Positions 44,574 through 53,205 are shown, counted from the stretch's first letter. The stretch: 64,000 nt of DNA from JAMXLO01 sp963719805 (GCA_963719805.1 CAVRDF010000007.1:558001-622000); one strand, 5' to 3'. Notes: generated by a model from the letters alone, not told the origin. A program made the numbers and translations.

Positions 44574-46097
44574 TTACATCGTGGCGCCGAGCACCCAGGG
44601 GGCGAATTCGGCGGCGCCGAAGTCGAATTGCTCGCTCTTGGTGCGCTCGCCGCTGGCGACGCGCAGCATCAATTCGAAAATGCGCTGGCCGCATTGCTGC
44701 ACGGTTTCCTCACCGTCGAGGATGGTGCCGCAGTTGACGTCCATGTCGTCTTCCATGCGTGTATACATGGGTGTATTCGTGGCGAGCTTGATGGATGGCG
44801 CCGGCTTGCAGCCGAACACGCTGCCGCGGCCGGTGGTGAAGCACACGAGATTGGCGCCGCCGGCGACCTGGCCGGTGGCCGACACCGGATCGTAGCCGGG
44901 CGTGTCCATGAACACGAAGCCCTTGGCGGTGACCGGTTCGGCATAGCCCACGACATCGACCAGATTGGTGCTGCCGGCCTTGGCCATCGCGCCGAGCGAC
45001 TTCTCCAAAATCGTGGTCAGGCCGCCGGCCTTGTTGCCGGGTGAGGGATTGGCATTCATCTCGGCACCCTCGCGCCTGGTGTAGTCCTCCCACCAGCGCA
45101 TCAGCGACACCAGCTTTTCGCCGACCTCGCGCGATACCGCGCGGCGGGTCAGCAGGTGTTCGGCGCCGTAGGTCTCGGGCGTTTCCGACAGGATGACGCT
45201 GCCGCCGTGCCTCACCAGCAGATCGCTCGCCGCGCCGAGCGCCGGATTGGCCGAGACGCCGGAATAGCCGTCGGAGCCGCCGCATTGCAGCGCGACGGTG
45301 AGTTCGCTCGCCGGGACCGGTTCGCGATGCACGTGGTTGGCTTCCGCCAGCACCTCGCGCACGAAGGCGACGCCGGCCTCTACCGTCTTGCGCGTGCCGC
45401 CCATCGACTGGATGTCCATGTTGCGGATGCGGTCGGACAGACGCTGCTCTTCCATCAGGCCGCGGACCTGGTTCACCTCGCAGCCCAGCCCAAGCACGAT
45501 GATGTGCGAGAAGTTCACGTGACGGGCGTAGCCGGCGAGCGTGCGGCGCAGCACGCGCAGCGGCTCGCTGTCGGTCATGCCGCAGCCGGTCTTGTGCGTC
45601 AGCGCCACCACGCCATCGACATTGGGAAAGTCCGCCAGCGGATCGTCGCCGGTGAACGGGTTGCGGCGGAACACATCGGCGATCAGACCGGCGACATGGG
45701 CCGAGCAGTTCACACTGGTGAGTATACCAATGTAGTTACGTGTGGCTATACGCCCGTCGGGACGGCGGATGCCCTCGAAGGTCATCGGCGTGTTGGCATA
45801 GTCGGTGGGACGCGCGTCAATGCCGTAGCCATAGTCCTTGGCGAAGTCGCCCATCTCGCAGTTCTGCACGTGGATGTGCTGGCCCGGGGCGATGGCGTGC
45901 GCGGCAAAGCCGATGATCTGGCCGTAGCGCCGCACCGGCTCGCCCGGGGCGATGGCGCGCACCGCCACCTTGTGGCCGGCCGGAATGCGTTCCGATGCCA
46001 CAACGCCTTGGGCGAGCGCGGTGCCGGGCAACAGCGTCGTGCGTGCGATCACCACGCTGTCTTCGGGATGCAGACGGATCACAGGCGGTGCGGCCAT
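44574..46097 (-). CDS. UxaA-family sugar-acid dehydratase (altronate/galactarate type)
   Basis: 507 residues from ATG 46097 (AAGGAGA upstream). An N-terminal SAF domain (IRLHPEDSVVIARTTLLPGT, GHKVAVRAIAPGEPV) is fused to the dehydratase core with RRPDGRIATRNYIGILTSVNCSAHVAG, LTHKTGCGMTDSEPLRVLRRTLAGY, CGGSDGYSGVSANPALG and DTPGYDPVSATGQVAGGANLVCFTTGRGSVFG. The conserved Cys and His residues bind iron. It dehydrates altronate, galactarate or a related aldonate. It diverges from a MarR gene whose operator-like palindrome lies between them, so both may be under that regulator. Confidence 0.92.
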   Translation of the reverse strand: MAAPPVIRLHPEDSVVIARTTLLPGTALAQGVVASERIPAGHKVAVRAIAPGEPVRRYGQIIGFAAHAIAPGQHIHVQNCEMGDFAKDYGYGIDARPTDYANTPMTFEGIRRPDGRIATRNYIGILTSVNCSAHVAGLIADVFRRNPFTGDDPLADFPNVDGVVALTHKTGCGMTDSEPLRVLRRTLAGYARHVNFSHIIVLGLGCEVNQVRGLMEEQRLSDRIRNMDIQSMGGTRKTVEAGVAFVREVLAEANHVHREPVPASELTVALQCGGSDGYSGVSANPALGAASDLLVRHGGSVILSETPETYGAEHLLTRRAVSREVGEKLVSLMRWWEDYTRREGAEMNANPSPGNKAGGLTTILEKSLGAMAKAGSTNLVDVVGYAEPVTAKGFVFMDTPGYDPVSATGQVAGGANLVCFTTGRGSVFGCKPAPSIKLATNTPMYTRMEDDMDVNCGTILDGEETVQQCGQRIFELMLRVASGERTKSEQFDFGAAEFAPWVLGATM

Positions 46098-46184
46098 GTC
46101 GGTCTCCTTGCGGAGCGAGGGGTAGGCGGGTTGGCCACGGATGGTCAACACGCGAGCGCTCCACAACTTGACAGGCTGTGGTTT

Positions 46185-46215
46185 CATTAGTATTCAAATC
46201 ATATGGATTCTAATG
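46185..46215. promoter_or_regulatory. putative MarR operator palindrome
   Basis: CATTAG (46185-46190) and CTAATG (46210-46215) flank an AT-rich centre, with further partial symmetry (GTATTC / GGATTC). The dyad overlaps the MarR start codon at 46203 and lies upstream of the divergent UxaA gene, a normal position for MarR autorepression. Confidence 0.55.
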
Positions 46216-46700
46216 AACTTCCTATCCTGCCGCGGCACCGTGTCCCGGCGCACCTCGCGCGCCGCTTCCACCAGATCTGCCTGCGCGCGAGTGCCGAAAT
46301 CCTCGAGCCGGAGGACCTGAACCCGATTGAATACGCGCTTCTCGCCGCGGTGGACGACAATTCGGGCATCGACCAGAGCAGCCTGAGCGGCCGGCTCGGG
46401 ATCGATCCCGCCAGCACCAGCCAGATGGTGGAGCGCCTCGCCAGGCGCGGACTGCTCGAGCAGGCCATTCACCCAGCCGATCGGCGCGCGCGTCTGCTCC
46501 GGCCGACGGCTGTCGGAGCAGAGCTGCGAGCCCGGCTGCGGCCGGGGCTGCTCGCCGCGCAGGACAAGGTTCTCGGTGTGCTTTCGTCCGAGGAGCAGGC
46601 ATTGCTGCTGGGCCTGCTCGCCAGGGTGGTCGAGGGCAACGACAGTTATGCACGCCCGGGCAATGGGCGCCGCAAACCCAGGAGGCCGGACAGATCGTGA
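46203..46700 (+). CDS. MarR-family transcriptional regulator
   Basis: 165 residues. LNPIEYALLAAVDDNSGIDQSSLSGRLGIDPASTSQMVERLARRGLL is a winged helix-turn-helix in the MarR arrangement, followed by the wing around HPADRRARLLRPT. The C-terminal dimer helices have a long basic tail. MarR proteins respond to phenolic or aromatic ligands and repress efflux or catabolic genes. The stop overlaps the MFS gene start (GTGA), so it likely controls the cassette 46203-49578 through the palindrome at its own start. Confidence 0.93.
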   Translation: MDSNELPILPRHRVPAHLARRFHQICLRASAEILEPEDLNPIEYALLAAVDDNSGIDQSSLSGRLGIDPASTSQMVERLARRGLLEQAIHPADRRARLLRPTAVGAELRARLRPGLLAAQDKVLGVLSSEEQALLLGLLARVVEGNDSYARPGNGRRKPRRPDRS

Positions 46701-48037
46701 CCTACGTCTCGACCCTTGCCGCCGCCCCGGCGCGCGCCGTGGATATCGCACGCCTGATCGCCACGGCGCGCATCGGGCGCGTCCAGGCCGGCGTCACCGC
46801 GCTCTGCGCCCTGGTGGTATTGCTCGACGGCCTGGATCTGCAAATCGTCGGGTACCTGGGGCCGGCCTTGGCGAAGGAATGGCAGCTCACGGCGGCGGAG
46901 CTTGGCCGCGTCTTTGCCACGGGCTTGCTTGGCATGCTGGCCGGACTGCTGGCATCGGGCCCCCTCGCCGACCGGTTCGGCCGCCGCCCGATCATCGCCT
47001 TGTCAGCCGCTGTGCTCGGCATCGCCACCATCCTCACCGCTGGCGCGCATGACCCGGCGGAACTGCTGACCTGCCGCCTGGTGGCCGGGCTGGGGCTTGG
47101 CGGAACCTTGCCGAACGCGCTCGCGCTGACCGGCGACTATTGTCCGCGACGCTGGCGCGCCAGCCTGCTGACCCTGATGTTCACCGGCTTCTCGCTGGGC
47201 GCCATCCTGGGCGGCGGTCTGACCGCGGCGATCCTGGCGCGGTGTGGCTGGCGGGCGGTCTTCGTGGCCGCCGGCGCGCTGCCGCTCTGCTTCGCTCCGT
47301 TGCTGGCCTGGTGGCTGCCGGAGTCTCCTCACGTCATGCTGCGCGACCGGCGCAGCCGGCCGCGGTTGATTGCCCTGCTGCGCCGGATCAACCCGGCCGC
47401 TGACCTGCCGGTCCGGGCAGAACTCGTGTTCCCGGGGGATGCAGTCCGGACGGCCTTGCCGGTGCGGATCTTTCAGCACGGCCGGGCGGCCGGCACCGTT
47501 CTGATCTGGGCCGCCTGCTTCCTGAGTTTCATGGAGATCTATCTGCTGCCTCCCTGGCTGCCGAGCCTGCTGACCGGTGCCGGACTGAGCCTTGGCCAGG
47601 CGGTGCTGGCGACCACCGGTTTTTTCGCCGGCGGGATCGTGGGCGGCCTGCTGTGCGGCGCACTGATGGACCGGTTCGGACACACCACCGTGCTGGCGGT
47701 CGTGTTCGCCTGGGCGGCACTCGCTGTGCCGACGATTGGCCTTGCGCCTGGATGGCTGCCGGCGGCAATGGCGGCCTGCTTCCTGGCCGGTGCCTGCACC
47801 GGAGGAGGCCAGAAGGGCCTGAACGCGCTCGTGGTGGCTTTCTACCCGGCGCAGATCCGGGCCACCGGTGTGGCCTGGGCCTTCGGCGCCGGACGAATCG
47901 GCGCGATCCTTGGCCCGCTCGCGGCGGGTTGGCTGCTGGTGCGCGGCTGGCCGGCCGCAGAGGTCCTGCTCGCCGCGGCCCTGCCGATGATCGGTGCCGC
48001 CGCCGTCATGCTCGCATTGAGGGAGGGCCGGCTGTGA
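46697..48037 (+). CDS. MFS transporter, aromatic acid:H+ symporter (AAHS)-like
   Basis: 446 residues from a GTG overlapping the MarR stop. Twelve membrane segments; the MFS motif A is GPLADRFGRRPIIALS after helix 2, and a second motif A-like GALMDRFGHTTVL follows helix 8. An acidic residue in the first helix, VLLDGLDLQIVGY, is the AAHS-type signature seen in benzoate and 4-hydroxybenzoate symporters. It probably imports or exports an aromatic or quinoid acid. The stop overlaps the methyltransferase start. Confidence 0.88.
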   Translation: MTYVSTLAAAPARAVDIARLIATARIGRVQAGVTALCALVVLLDGLDLQIVGYLGPALAKEWQLTAAELGRVFATGLLGMLAGLLASGPLADRFGRRPIIALSAAVLGIATILTAGAHDPAELLTCRLVAGLGLGGTLPNALALTGDYCPRRWRASLLTLMFTGFSLGAILGGGLTAAILARCGWRAVFVAAGALPLCFAPLLAWWLPESPHVMLRDRRSRPRLIALLRRINPAADLPVRAELVFPGDAVRTALPVRIFQHGRAAGTVLIWAACFLSFMEIYLLPPWLPSLLTGAGLSLGQAVLATTGFFAGGIVGGLLCGALMDRFGHTTVLAVVFAWAALAVPTIGLAPGWLPAAMAACFLAGACTGGGQKGLNALVVAFYPAQIRATGVAWAFGAGRIGAILGPLAAGWLLVRGWPAAEVLLAAALPMIGAAAVMLALREGRL

Positions 48038-49068
48038 GCCCGAGTGAGAGCCCGTCAGCCGCGCTGACGCGCCTGGTCAACGGATACCAGGTCACACTCG
48101 CGCTGCACGCCGCCGCCGTGCTGGGCATCGCCGACCTGCTGGCCGGGGGCGTCAATAGTGTGGGCGAAGTGGCTGCCGCGACCGGAACCCAACCGGACCC
48201 GCTCTACCGCCTGCTGCGCGCTCTGGCCGCGGCGGGCGTGTTTCACGAAGAGCCGGTCCGGCGCTTCACCCTGACAGCGATGGGCGAGTGCATGCGGTCG
48301 GACGCAGCAGATCCGGTCGCACCCTGGGCGATGCTGGCCGGTCAGGCCTATGTGCATCGGGCGTGGGAGGCGTTGCCGCACAGCCTGCGCACCGGCGAGA
48401 GCGCATTCCGCCACCTGCATGGTGTCGATGTGTGGGAACACCGCGCACGCCACCCAGCGCAAGCCGCCATTTTCGACCGGGCGATGTCCGGCATCTCTCG
48501 CCGGGTCGCCGAAGCTGTCGCCGTTACGTGCGACTTCGGACGCTTTTGCCGTGTTGTCGATGTGGGCGGCGGCGAGGGCGTGCTGCTGGCGCGTATCCTC
48601 GCCGCGCATCCCGGTGTTTGCGGCACTCTGTTCGACCTGCCGCACGTGGCCGCGCGGGCCGCACCGGTGCTTGATGCGGCCGGCGTCGCCGGGCGGTGCG
48701 ATGTGGTTGCCGGCGACTTCTTCTCCGGCGTGCCCGCGGATGGCGACGCCTATTTGCTGAAGGGCATCCTGCATGACTGGGACGATGCGGCGGCGGCGGC
48801 GATCCTGCACGCGTGCCGCCGCGCGATCGCGCCGGGTGGCATGCTGCTGGTGATCGAGCGTCTCATCGCAGCGGCGAATGAAGGGGCCGATGCGAAGTTC
48901 AGCGACCTGAATATGCTGGTGCTGCCGGGTGGCCGCGAACGTACGCGCGAAGAGTTCGAGGTGCTGTTCACCGCTTCCGGCTTCCGCCTGAGCAAGGTGA
49001 TAGCGACCGGCACGCGGATGAGCGTGCTTGAGGCGCAACCGGCCGAACACACAAATGAGGAGGCTTAG
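48034..49068 (+). CDS. SAM-dependent O-methyltransferase (acetylserotonin OMT-like)
   Basis: 344 residues from a GTG at 48034, embedded in the MFS stop. Residues 10-90 form the helical dimerisation domain (LHAAAVLGIADLL, YRLLRALAAAGVF). The SAM site is VVDVGGGEGVLLA (about 174-186), and the catalytic His is in KGILHDWDD (His247). This is the Methyltransf_2 class that methylates hydroxyl groups of small, often aromatic, molecules. Together with the MFS protein and the ICMT-like enzyme it suggests modification and transport of an aromatic compound. Confidence 0.92.
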   Translation: MSPSESPSAALTRLVNGYQVTLALHAAAVLGIADLLAGGVNSVGEVAAATGTQPDPLYRLLRALAAAGVFHEEPVRRFTLTAMGECMRSDAADPVAPWAMLAGQAYVHRAWEALPHSLRTGESAFRHLHGVDVWEHRARHPAQAAIFDRAMSGISRRVAEAVAVTCDFGRFCRVVDVGGGEGVLLARILAAHPGVCGTLFDLPHVAARAAPVLDAAGVAGRCDVVAGDFFSGVPADGDAYLLKGILHDWDDAAAAAILHACRRAIAPGGMLLVIERLIAAANEGADAKFSDLNMLVLPGGRERTREEFEVLFTASGFRLSKVIATGTRMSVLEAQPAEHTNEEA

Positions 49069-49578
49069 GTGGAGACACTGCCGACATCGGGAGCGGCGCC
49101 TGCCGCGACCGCGGACATTGATTCGCCCAATGTCCTGTTATTCCCGCCGCTGATCCCGTTGACCATGCTGGCGGCGGGCGTTGTGCTGCAACGGCTGGTG
49201 CCGTTGGATTGGCCGATTGATCTTGTGCCGTGGCACATCGGTGCCGGGTCGATTCTGGCATTCACAGGACTGGCCATAGCGCTGCTGGGCGTGCATGCGC
49301 TGCGGCGGCACGGCACGAATGTGCGTCCAACACTGCCGACGCTTTTCATCGCGACCGATGGCATCTTCGCGTGGACGCGCAACCCGATCTATGTCGGTGG
49401 TATCGCGATGACGGTTGGTATCGCGCTGGCGCTCGGGCTCGACTGGGCATTGCTGCTGCACCCATTCGGCATCGTGCTGCTGCATCGCGGCGTGGTGTTG
49501 CGCGAGGAGCGCTACCTCACCCGAAAATTCGGCGATGCGTATCGGTCCTATCGGGACACGGTGCGGCGGTATCTGTGA
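49069..49578 (+). CDS. isoprenylcysteine carboxyl methyltransferase (ICMT)-family protein
   Basis: 169 residues from a GTG at 49069, one base after the previous stop, with GAGGAGG five bases upstream. Four membrane segments; the C-terminal cofactor region has GIFAWTRNPIYVGGIAMTVG and LREERYLTRKFGDAYRSYRDTVRRYL, the ICMT/phosphatidylethanolamine methyltransferase signature. Bacterial members methylate small or lipid substrates that are usually unknown. It ends the MarR-controlled cassette. Confidence 0.92.
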   Translation: METLPTSGAAPAATADIDSPNVLLFPPLIPLTMLAAGVVLQRLVPLDWPIDLVPWHIGAGSILAFTGLAIALLGVHALRRHGTNVRPTLPTLFIATDGIFAWTRNPIYVGGIAMTVGIALALGLDWALLLHPFGIVLLHRGVVLREERYLTRKFGDAYRSYRDTVRRYL

Positions 49579-49639
49579 TGCCGATGTGCCTGCCTGCGGC
49601 TACCGGGCGCTGGTGACCGCAGGCTCAACACCGATGAAA

Positions 49640-49673
49640 GACGTGGCTGGCCGGGCGAGGCCCGGCCATGACG
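49640..49673. repeat. GACGTGG-TGGCCGGGC palindrome, copy 1
   Basis: A perfect nine-pair stem, TGGCCGGGC-GAG-GCCCGGCCA (49648-49668), sits between GACGTGGC and TGACG. It lies between the convergent ICMT and HpcH genes and may end both transcripts. Close relatives are at 56724 and 63095. Confidence 0.8.
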
Positions 49674-49694
49674 GTGATGGTTTGGCTTATCGGA

Positions 49695-50474
49695 TCAGGA
49701 TGCGACGTCGCCGGCGGCTTTGCGTGTTGCCGCAACTTCGGAGCGGGCCATGCGCGCCATCAGGCCGCTGTCGTTGGCGATGGTGACGAGCCGGAAGCCC
49801 ATGCCGATCATGCGCGCGGCGTAGGCGGAGGTGCCGTTGTGCAGGCCGGCGAACTTGCCGTGCTTCTTGCAGCTTGCCAGCAGCTTTTCGTAGATGCCGA
49901 GGATCAGTGGTTCCTCGCGATCGAGCGTAGGGATCAGGCCGAGCGACAGGCCCATGTCGGATGGACCGATGTATATACCGCTGATGCCAGGAACCGAGAG
50001 GATCTCATCGATGTTGTCGATGCCTTCCTGGGTTTCGATCATCGGGATGATCAGCACTTCGTCGTTGGCGGTCTTCTGATAGTTGGATGCCTCGCCGTAC
50101 ATCGCGGCACGGATCGGACCATTGCTGCGCTTGCCCATTGGTGGATACAGGCTGTAGCTCGCGAGCGCCGCGGCCTCGGCCTTGTTGTTGACCATCGGGC
50201 AGATGATGCCCATCGCGCCGCCGTCGAGGCACTTGCCGATGATGCCGGGTTCATTCCAGGGAACGCGCACCAGCGGCGTGACCGGATGCGCAGTCATCGC
50301 CTGGAAGCATTGCACCATCGATTGATAATCCTGCACGCCGTGCTGGATATCGACGGTGACGCTGTCCCAGCCGCACTGTGCCATGACTTCGGCGGAGAAG
50401 CCGGACGGAATGGCGAGCCAAGCGTTGACGCAGGCCTTGCCTGCCGCAATACGTGCTTTGAGTTTATTTGCCAT
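49695..50474 (-). CDS. HpcH/HpaI-type class II aldolase
   Basis: 259 residues. The (beta/alpha)8 barrel shows WDSVTVDIQHGVQDYQSM, TPLVRVPWNEPGIIGKCLDGGAMGIICPMVNN, PMIETQEGIDNIDEILSVPGI and GIYIGPSDMGLSLGL. The metal-binding Glu and Asp and the catalytic His and Arg of the family are in these motifs. It cleaves 2-keto-3-deoxy sugar acids or 4-hydroxy-2-ketoacids to pyruvate plus an aldehyde. It could follow the UxaA dehydratase in a sugar-acid route, although the genes are 3.6 kb apart. Confidence 0.92.
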   Translation of the reverse strand: MANKLKARIAAGKACVNAWLAIPSGFSAEVMAQCGWDSVTVDIQHGVQDYQSMVQCFQAMTAHPVTPLVRVPWNEPGIIGKCLDGGAMGIICPMVNNKAEAAALASYSLYPPMGKRSNGPIRAAMYGEASNYQKTANDEVLIIPMIETQEGIDNIDEILSVPGISGIYIGPSDMGLSLGLIPTLDREEPLILGIYEKLLASCKKHGKFAGLHNGTSAYAARMIGMGFRLVTIANDSGLMARMARSEVAATRKAAGDVAS

Positions 50475-50578
50475 GTGCGCGCTTCCCTTTACGAAATCGG
50501 CGGCACGCTAGGCGCGCGGCAAACACCCGTCAACGCAGGCGAATCGTTTAATTGGTTAACGACGCGGCGTGCCGGCTG

Positions 50579-51985
50579 TTACGGATCGGCAGCGAGCGGT
50601 AGAGCGATCCAGCGCGGCCCCTGCGTGCCGCGTATCAACACCGGCACAGCCACTTTGTGCTGGCCGATGACGGTCTGCAGCGCCACCGGGACTTCCGATG
50701 GCTGGTGCACGGAATGATCACCGATCTTTTCGATAATGTCGCCGACAACGATCTGCCGGCGCTCGGCGGCGCTGGGGTGATCCACCGCGGTGACCAGGAC
50801 GCCGGCTTCATCGGGCTGCAGACCGTACCTGGAACGTGCCTCAGCGGTTATCGGCGCGAAGCTCATGCCCGGCTTTGATGGCGTGACGAACGGTATACTG
50901 TCCGCCGGTGCGTGGCCAAGCACGCTCATCGCCTGTTTTTCGTTGACGACTTTCTGCGTCACGGTGACGGTCACCGCCTTTTCGATGTCGTCGTGCAGCA
51001 GGTGGACGTCGAGCGATGTATCGTTGGGCGTCTTGGCGATCAGCCGTGCAACAGCCGGCATATCGGAAGCGTCCTGATCACCGACGCGGAGCACGATGTC
51101 GCCGACGGAGATCTTACCGGCCGCCGGGCCTTTCGGATCGACCTCGGTGACGAGAGCACCGCGCGTGGATTTCAGACCGAACGCCTCGGCCAGTTCATCG
51201 GTGATCCGTTGTGCGCGCACGCCGACAAATCCGGCACTCACCTCGCCGGTTTTGAGGAACTGGTCCATGATGAACCTGGCGTCGTTGATCGGCATGGCAA
51301 AGCCGATACCGATCGATCCGGTGTTGCCCGGCGAACTCATCAGCCCGGTGTTAACGGCGATGACCTCGCCTTTGACGTTGTACATCGGGCCGCCGGAGTT
51401 GCCGTGGTTCAGCGCACCGTCGGTCTGGAAGTAATGGTCGTACATGGTGTCGCCGAGATCGCAATTGACGGCGCTGATCACACCGGAACTGAGCGCCGTG
51501 TGCAGCCCGAGCGCATTGCCGATCAGGAAGACGGGATCGCCGACCTTCACGGTGTCGCTGTTGCCGAGCTTCGCTGGGGTTAGCGGCCGGCCGGCGTCAA
51601 CCTTCAGGATCGCCAGGTCGAGGAGTGATGATACGTAGGCCGGCTTGGCAATCAGTCGAGGCAGGCCCGGCAACGTGACCATGATCTCGTAGGCGCCCTG
51701 GATCACGTGGCGATTGGTGAGGATCAGGCCGGACGGTTCGATGACGAAGCCGGAACCTTCAAAGAAGGTCGAGCCTTGGCCGGCGTCGGCCTTGGTTCTG
51801 ATCTCGGCGATGCTCGGCAGCAGCGTGGCAACCTCAGCGGCGAGACGCGGCGGCACGTTGGCCACATCGTCAGCAAGCGCCGGAGACGTTTTCGCCGGCG
51901 CGATGAGCGTCGCAGCTGCCAGCACCCCGAGGCTCACGCATCGCACGAATGTCGTGGCGAGCCGTTTTGTTTTTGTCGACCGCAT
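50579..51985 (-). CDS. HtrA/DegP-like serine protease with two PDZ domains
   Basis: 468 residues from ATG 51985 (in-frame TTG 51991 is less likely). The signal peptide spans VSLGVLAAATLIAPAKTSPALA. Catalytic triad: His93 (TNRHVI), Asp123 (LLDLAILKV), Ser197 (HGNSGGP). Two PDZ domains follow (GLKSTRGALVTEVDPKGPA, and GVLVTAVDHPSAAERRQIVVGD). HtrA-type enzymes degrade or chaperone misfolded periplasmic proteins. The gene starts 74 bases after the repeat-protein stop, with a hairpin between them. Confidence 0.94.
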   Translation of the reverse strand: MRSTKTKRLATTFVRCVSLGVLAAATLIAPAKTSPALADDVANVPPRLAAEVATLLPSIAEIRTKADAGQGSTFFEGSGFVIEPSGLILTNRHVIQGAYEIMVTLPGLPRLIAKPAYVSSLLDLAILKVDAGRPLTPAKLGNSDTVKVGDPVFLIGNALGLHTALSSGVISAVNCDLGDTMYDHYFQTDGALNHGNSGGPMYNVKGEVIAVNTGLMSSPGNTGSIGIGFAMPINDARFIMDQFLKTGEVSAGFVGVRAQRITDELAEAFGLKSTRGALVTEVDPKGPAAGKISVGDIVLRVGDQDASDMPAVARLIAKTPNDTSLDVHLLHDDIEKAVTVTVTQKVVNEKQAMSVLGHAPADSIPFVTPSKPGMSFAPITAEARSRYGLQPDEAGVLVTAVDHPSAAERRQIVVGDIIEKIGDHSVHQPSEVPVALQTVIGQHKVAVPVLIRGTQGPRWIALPLAADP

Positions 51986-52025
51986 GGCCAACGCCCGATT
52001 GTGTTAGGTAGTCAGTAAGGCATCC

Positions 52026-52050
52026 GGGTGAGGGATGCTATCCCCCACCC
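52026..52050 (-). terminator. hairpin after the repeat-protein gene
   Basis: GGGTGAGGGAT-GCT-ATCCCCCACCC is an 11-pair stem with one mismatch and a 3-base loop, just after the stop of the leftward repeat-protein gene and before the protease start. The T-tract is weak, so it may attenuate rather than stop transcription. Confidence 0.55.
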
Positions 52051-52059
52051 TGGACTTGG

Positions 52060-53079
52060 CTAGTTCGTTCGTAGCGAGATTACTGCGCGCAGGGCGGCAT
52101 CGCGTTCGCGGCCAGTACCCGGTCCGCTCGTGCCCGACGCCGCAGCCTTCTGCAGGTTGAAGCCGTTACCGCCTTCGGCCGCCTTCTGCAGGTTCGGACC
52201 ATTGCCGCCTTCGGCTGCCTTCTGCAGGTTCGGACCGTTTCCGCCCTCGGCCGCCTTCTGGAGGTTGGTGCCGTTGCCGCCCTCGGCCGCCTTCTGGAGG
52301 TTCGGGCCGTTGCCGCCTTCGGCCGCCTTCTGGAGGTTGGTGCCGTTGCCGCCCTCGGCCGCCTTCTGGAGGTTGGTGCCGTTGCCGCCCTCGGCTGCCT
52401 TCTGCAGGTTGGTGCCGTTGCCGCCCTCGGCCGCCTTCTGCAGGTTGGTGCCGTTGCCGCCCTCGGCTGCCTTCTGCAGGTTGGTGCCGTTGCCGCCCTC
52501 GGCTGCCTTCTGCAGGTTGGTGCCGTTGCCGCCTTCGGCCGCCTTCTGGAGGTTGGTGCCGTTGCCGCCCTCGGCCGCCTTCTGCAGGTTGGTGCCGTTG
52601 CCGCCCTCGGCCGCCTTCTGCAGGTTGGTGCCGTTGCCGCCCTCGGCCGCCTTCTGAAGATTGGTGCCGTTGCCGCCCTCGGCCGCCTTCTGCAGGTTGG
52701 TGCCGTTGCCGCCCTCGGCTGCCTTCTGGAGGTTGGTGCCGTTGCCGCCTTCGGCCGCCTTCTGCAGGTTCGTGCCGTTGCCGCCTTCGGCTGCCTTCTG
52801 GAGGTTGGTGCCGTTGCCGCCTTCGGCCGCCTTCTGGAGGTTGGTGCCGTTGCCGCCCTCGGCCGCCTTCTGGAGATTGGTGCCGTTGCCGCCTTCGGCT
52901 GCCTTCTGCAGATTGGTGCCGTTGCCGCCCTCGGCCGCCTTCTGCAGGTTGGTGCCGTTGCCGCCCTCGGCTGCCTTCTGCATCGTGCAATCGATGCCTG
53001 GCCGGTTTTGCGCAAAGCCAGTCGCTGCGATCAGCGACAGACTGGTCGTGACCATAAGCACCTTAACAAAGCCACCCAT
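52060..53079 (-). CDS. secreted protein of 23 tandem 12-residue LQKAAEGGNGTN repeats
   Basis: 339 residues; GGGGA lies seven bases before the ATG. A signal peptide (VLMVTTSLSLIAATGFA) precedes QNRPGIDCT with the only Cys (Cys31). Residues 33-308 are 23 units of (M/L)QKAAEGGNGTN. Only position 11 varies: Thr in most, Pro in three of the last five and Phe in the last. A partial 24th unit (LQKAA) leads to a short C-terminus (GTGRERDAALRAVIS). Regular Gln and Asn positions, Gly pairs and the 12-residue period would suit a beta-solenoid or amyloid-like fibre, which is inference. No family is recognised. Confidence 0.88.
   Translation of the reverse strand: MGGFVKVLMVTTSLSLIAATGFAQNRPGIDCTMQKAAEGGNGTNLQKAAEGGNGTNLQKAAEGGNGTNLQKAAEGGNGTNLQKAAEGGNGTNLQKAAEGGNGTNLQKAAEGGNGTNLQKAAEGGNGTNLQKAAEGGNGTNLQKAAEGGNGTNLQKAAEGGNGTNLQKAAEGGNGTNLQKAAEGGNGTNLQKAAEGGNGTNLQKAAEGGNGTNLQKAAEGGNGTNLQKAAEGGNGTNLQKAAEGGNGTNLQKAAEGGNGPNLQKAAEGGNGTNLQKAAEGGNGPNLQKAAEGGNGPNLQKAAEGGNGFNLQKAAASGTSGPGTGRERDAALRAVISLRTN
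52152..52983. repeat. 36-bp tandem array, 23 units
   Basis: The coding DNA of the repeat protein. Units on the plus strand read like CCGCCCTCGGCCGCCTTC followed by TGCAGGTTGGTGCCGTTG. Differences are mainly synonymous (GCC/GCT, CTC/TTC, TGC/TGG). No unit contains a stop in any frame, so long spurious frames appear on both strands. There are no spacers, so it is not a CRISPR array. Confidence 0.95.
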
Positions 53080-53205
53080 GAGGTTTCCCCATTCATTACA
53101 AAGCCGACAGGATTAATGCTCAGCCAAAAACCGTGGCGATGTGCATCGATCCGGTTGGACAGTTAACACCTGCCGCTTGAAATTACCAAGGGCGTGTAGC
53201 GCCGG

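Noticed and set aside
52152..52983. The regular array as a possible CRISPR.
   Set aside because: Units are directly adjacent with no variable spacers, and there are no cas genes nearby.
52130..53116. Rightward PPSAAFCRLVPL-repeat frames and other leftward frames across the tandem array.
   Set aside because: They exist because the 36-bp unit has no stop in any frame. Only the leftward frame with signal peptide and ribosome site is credible.
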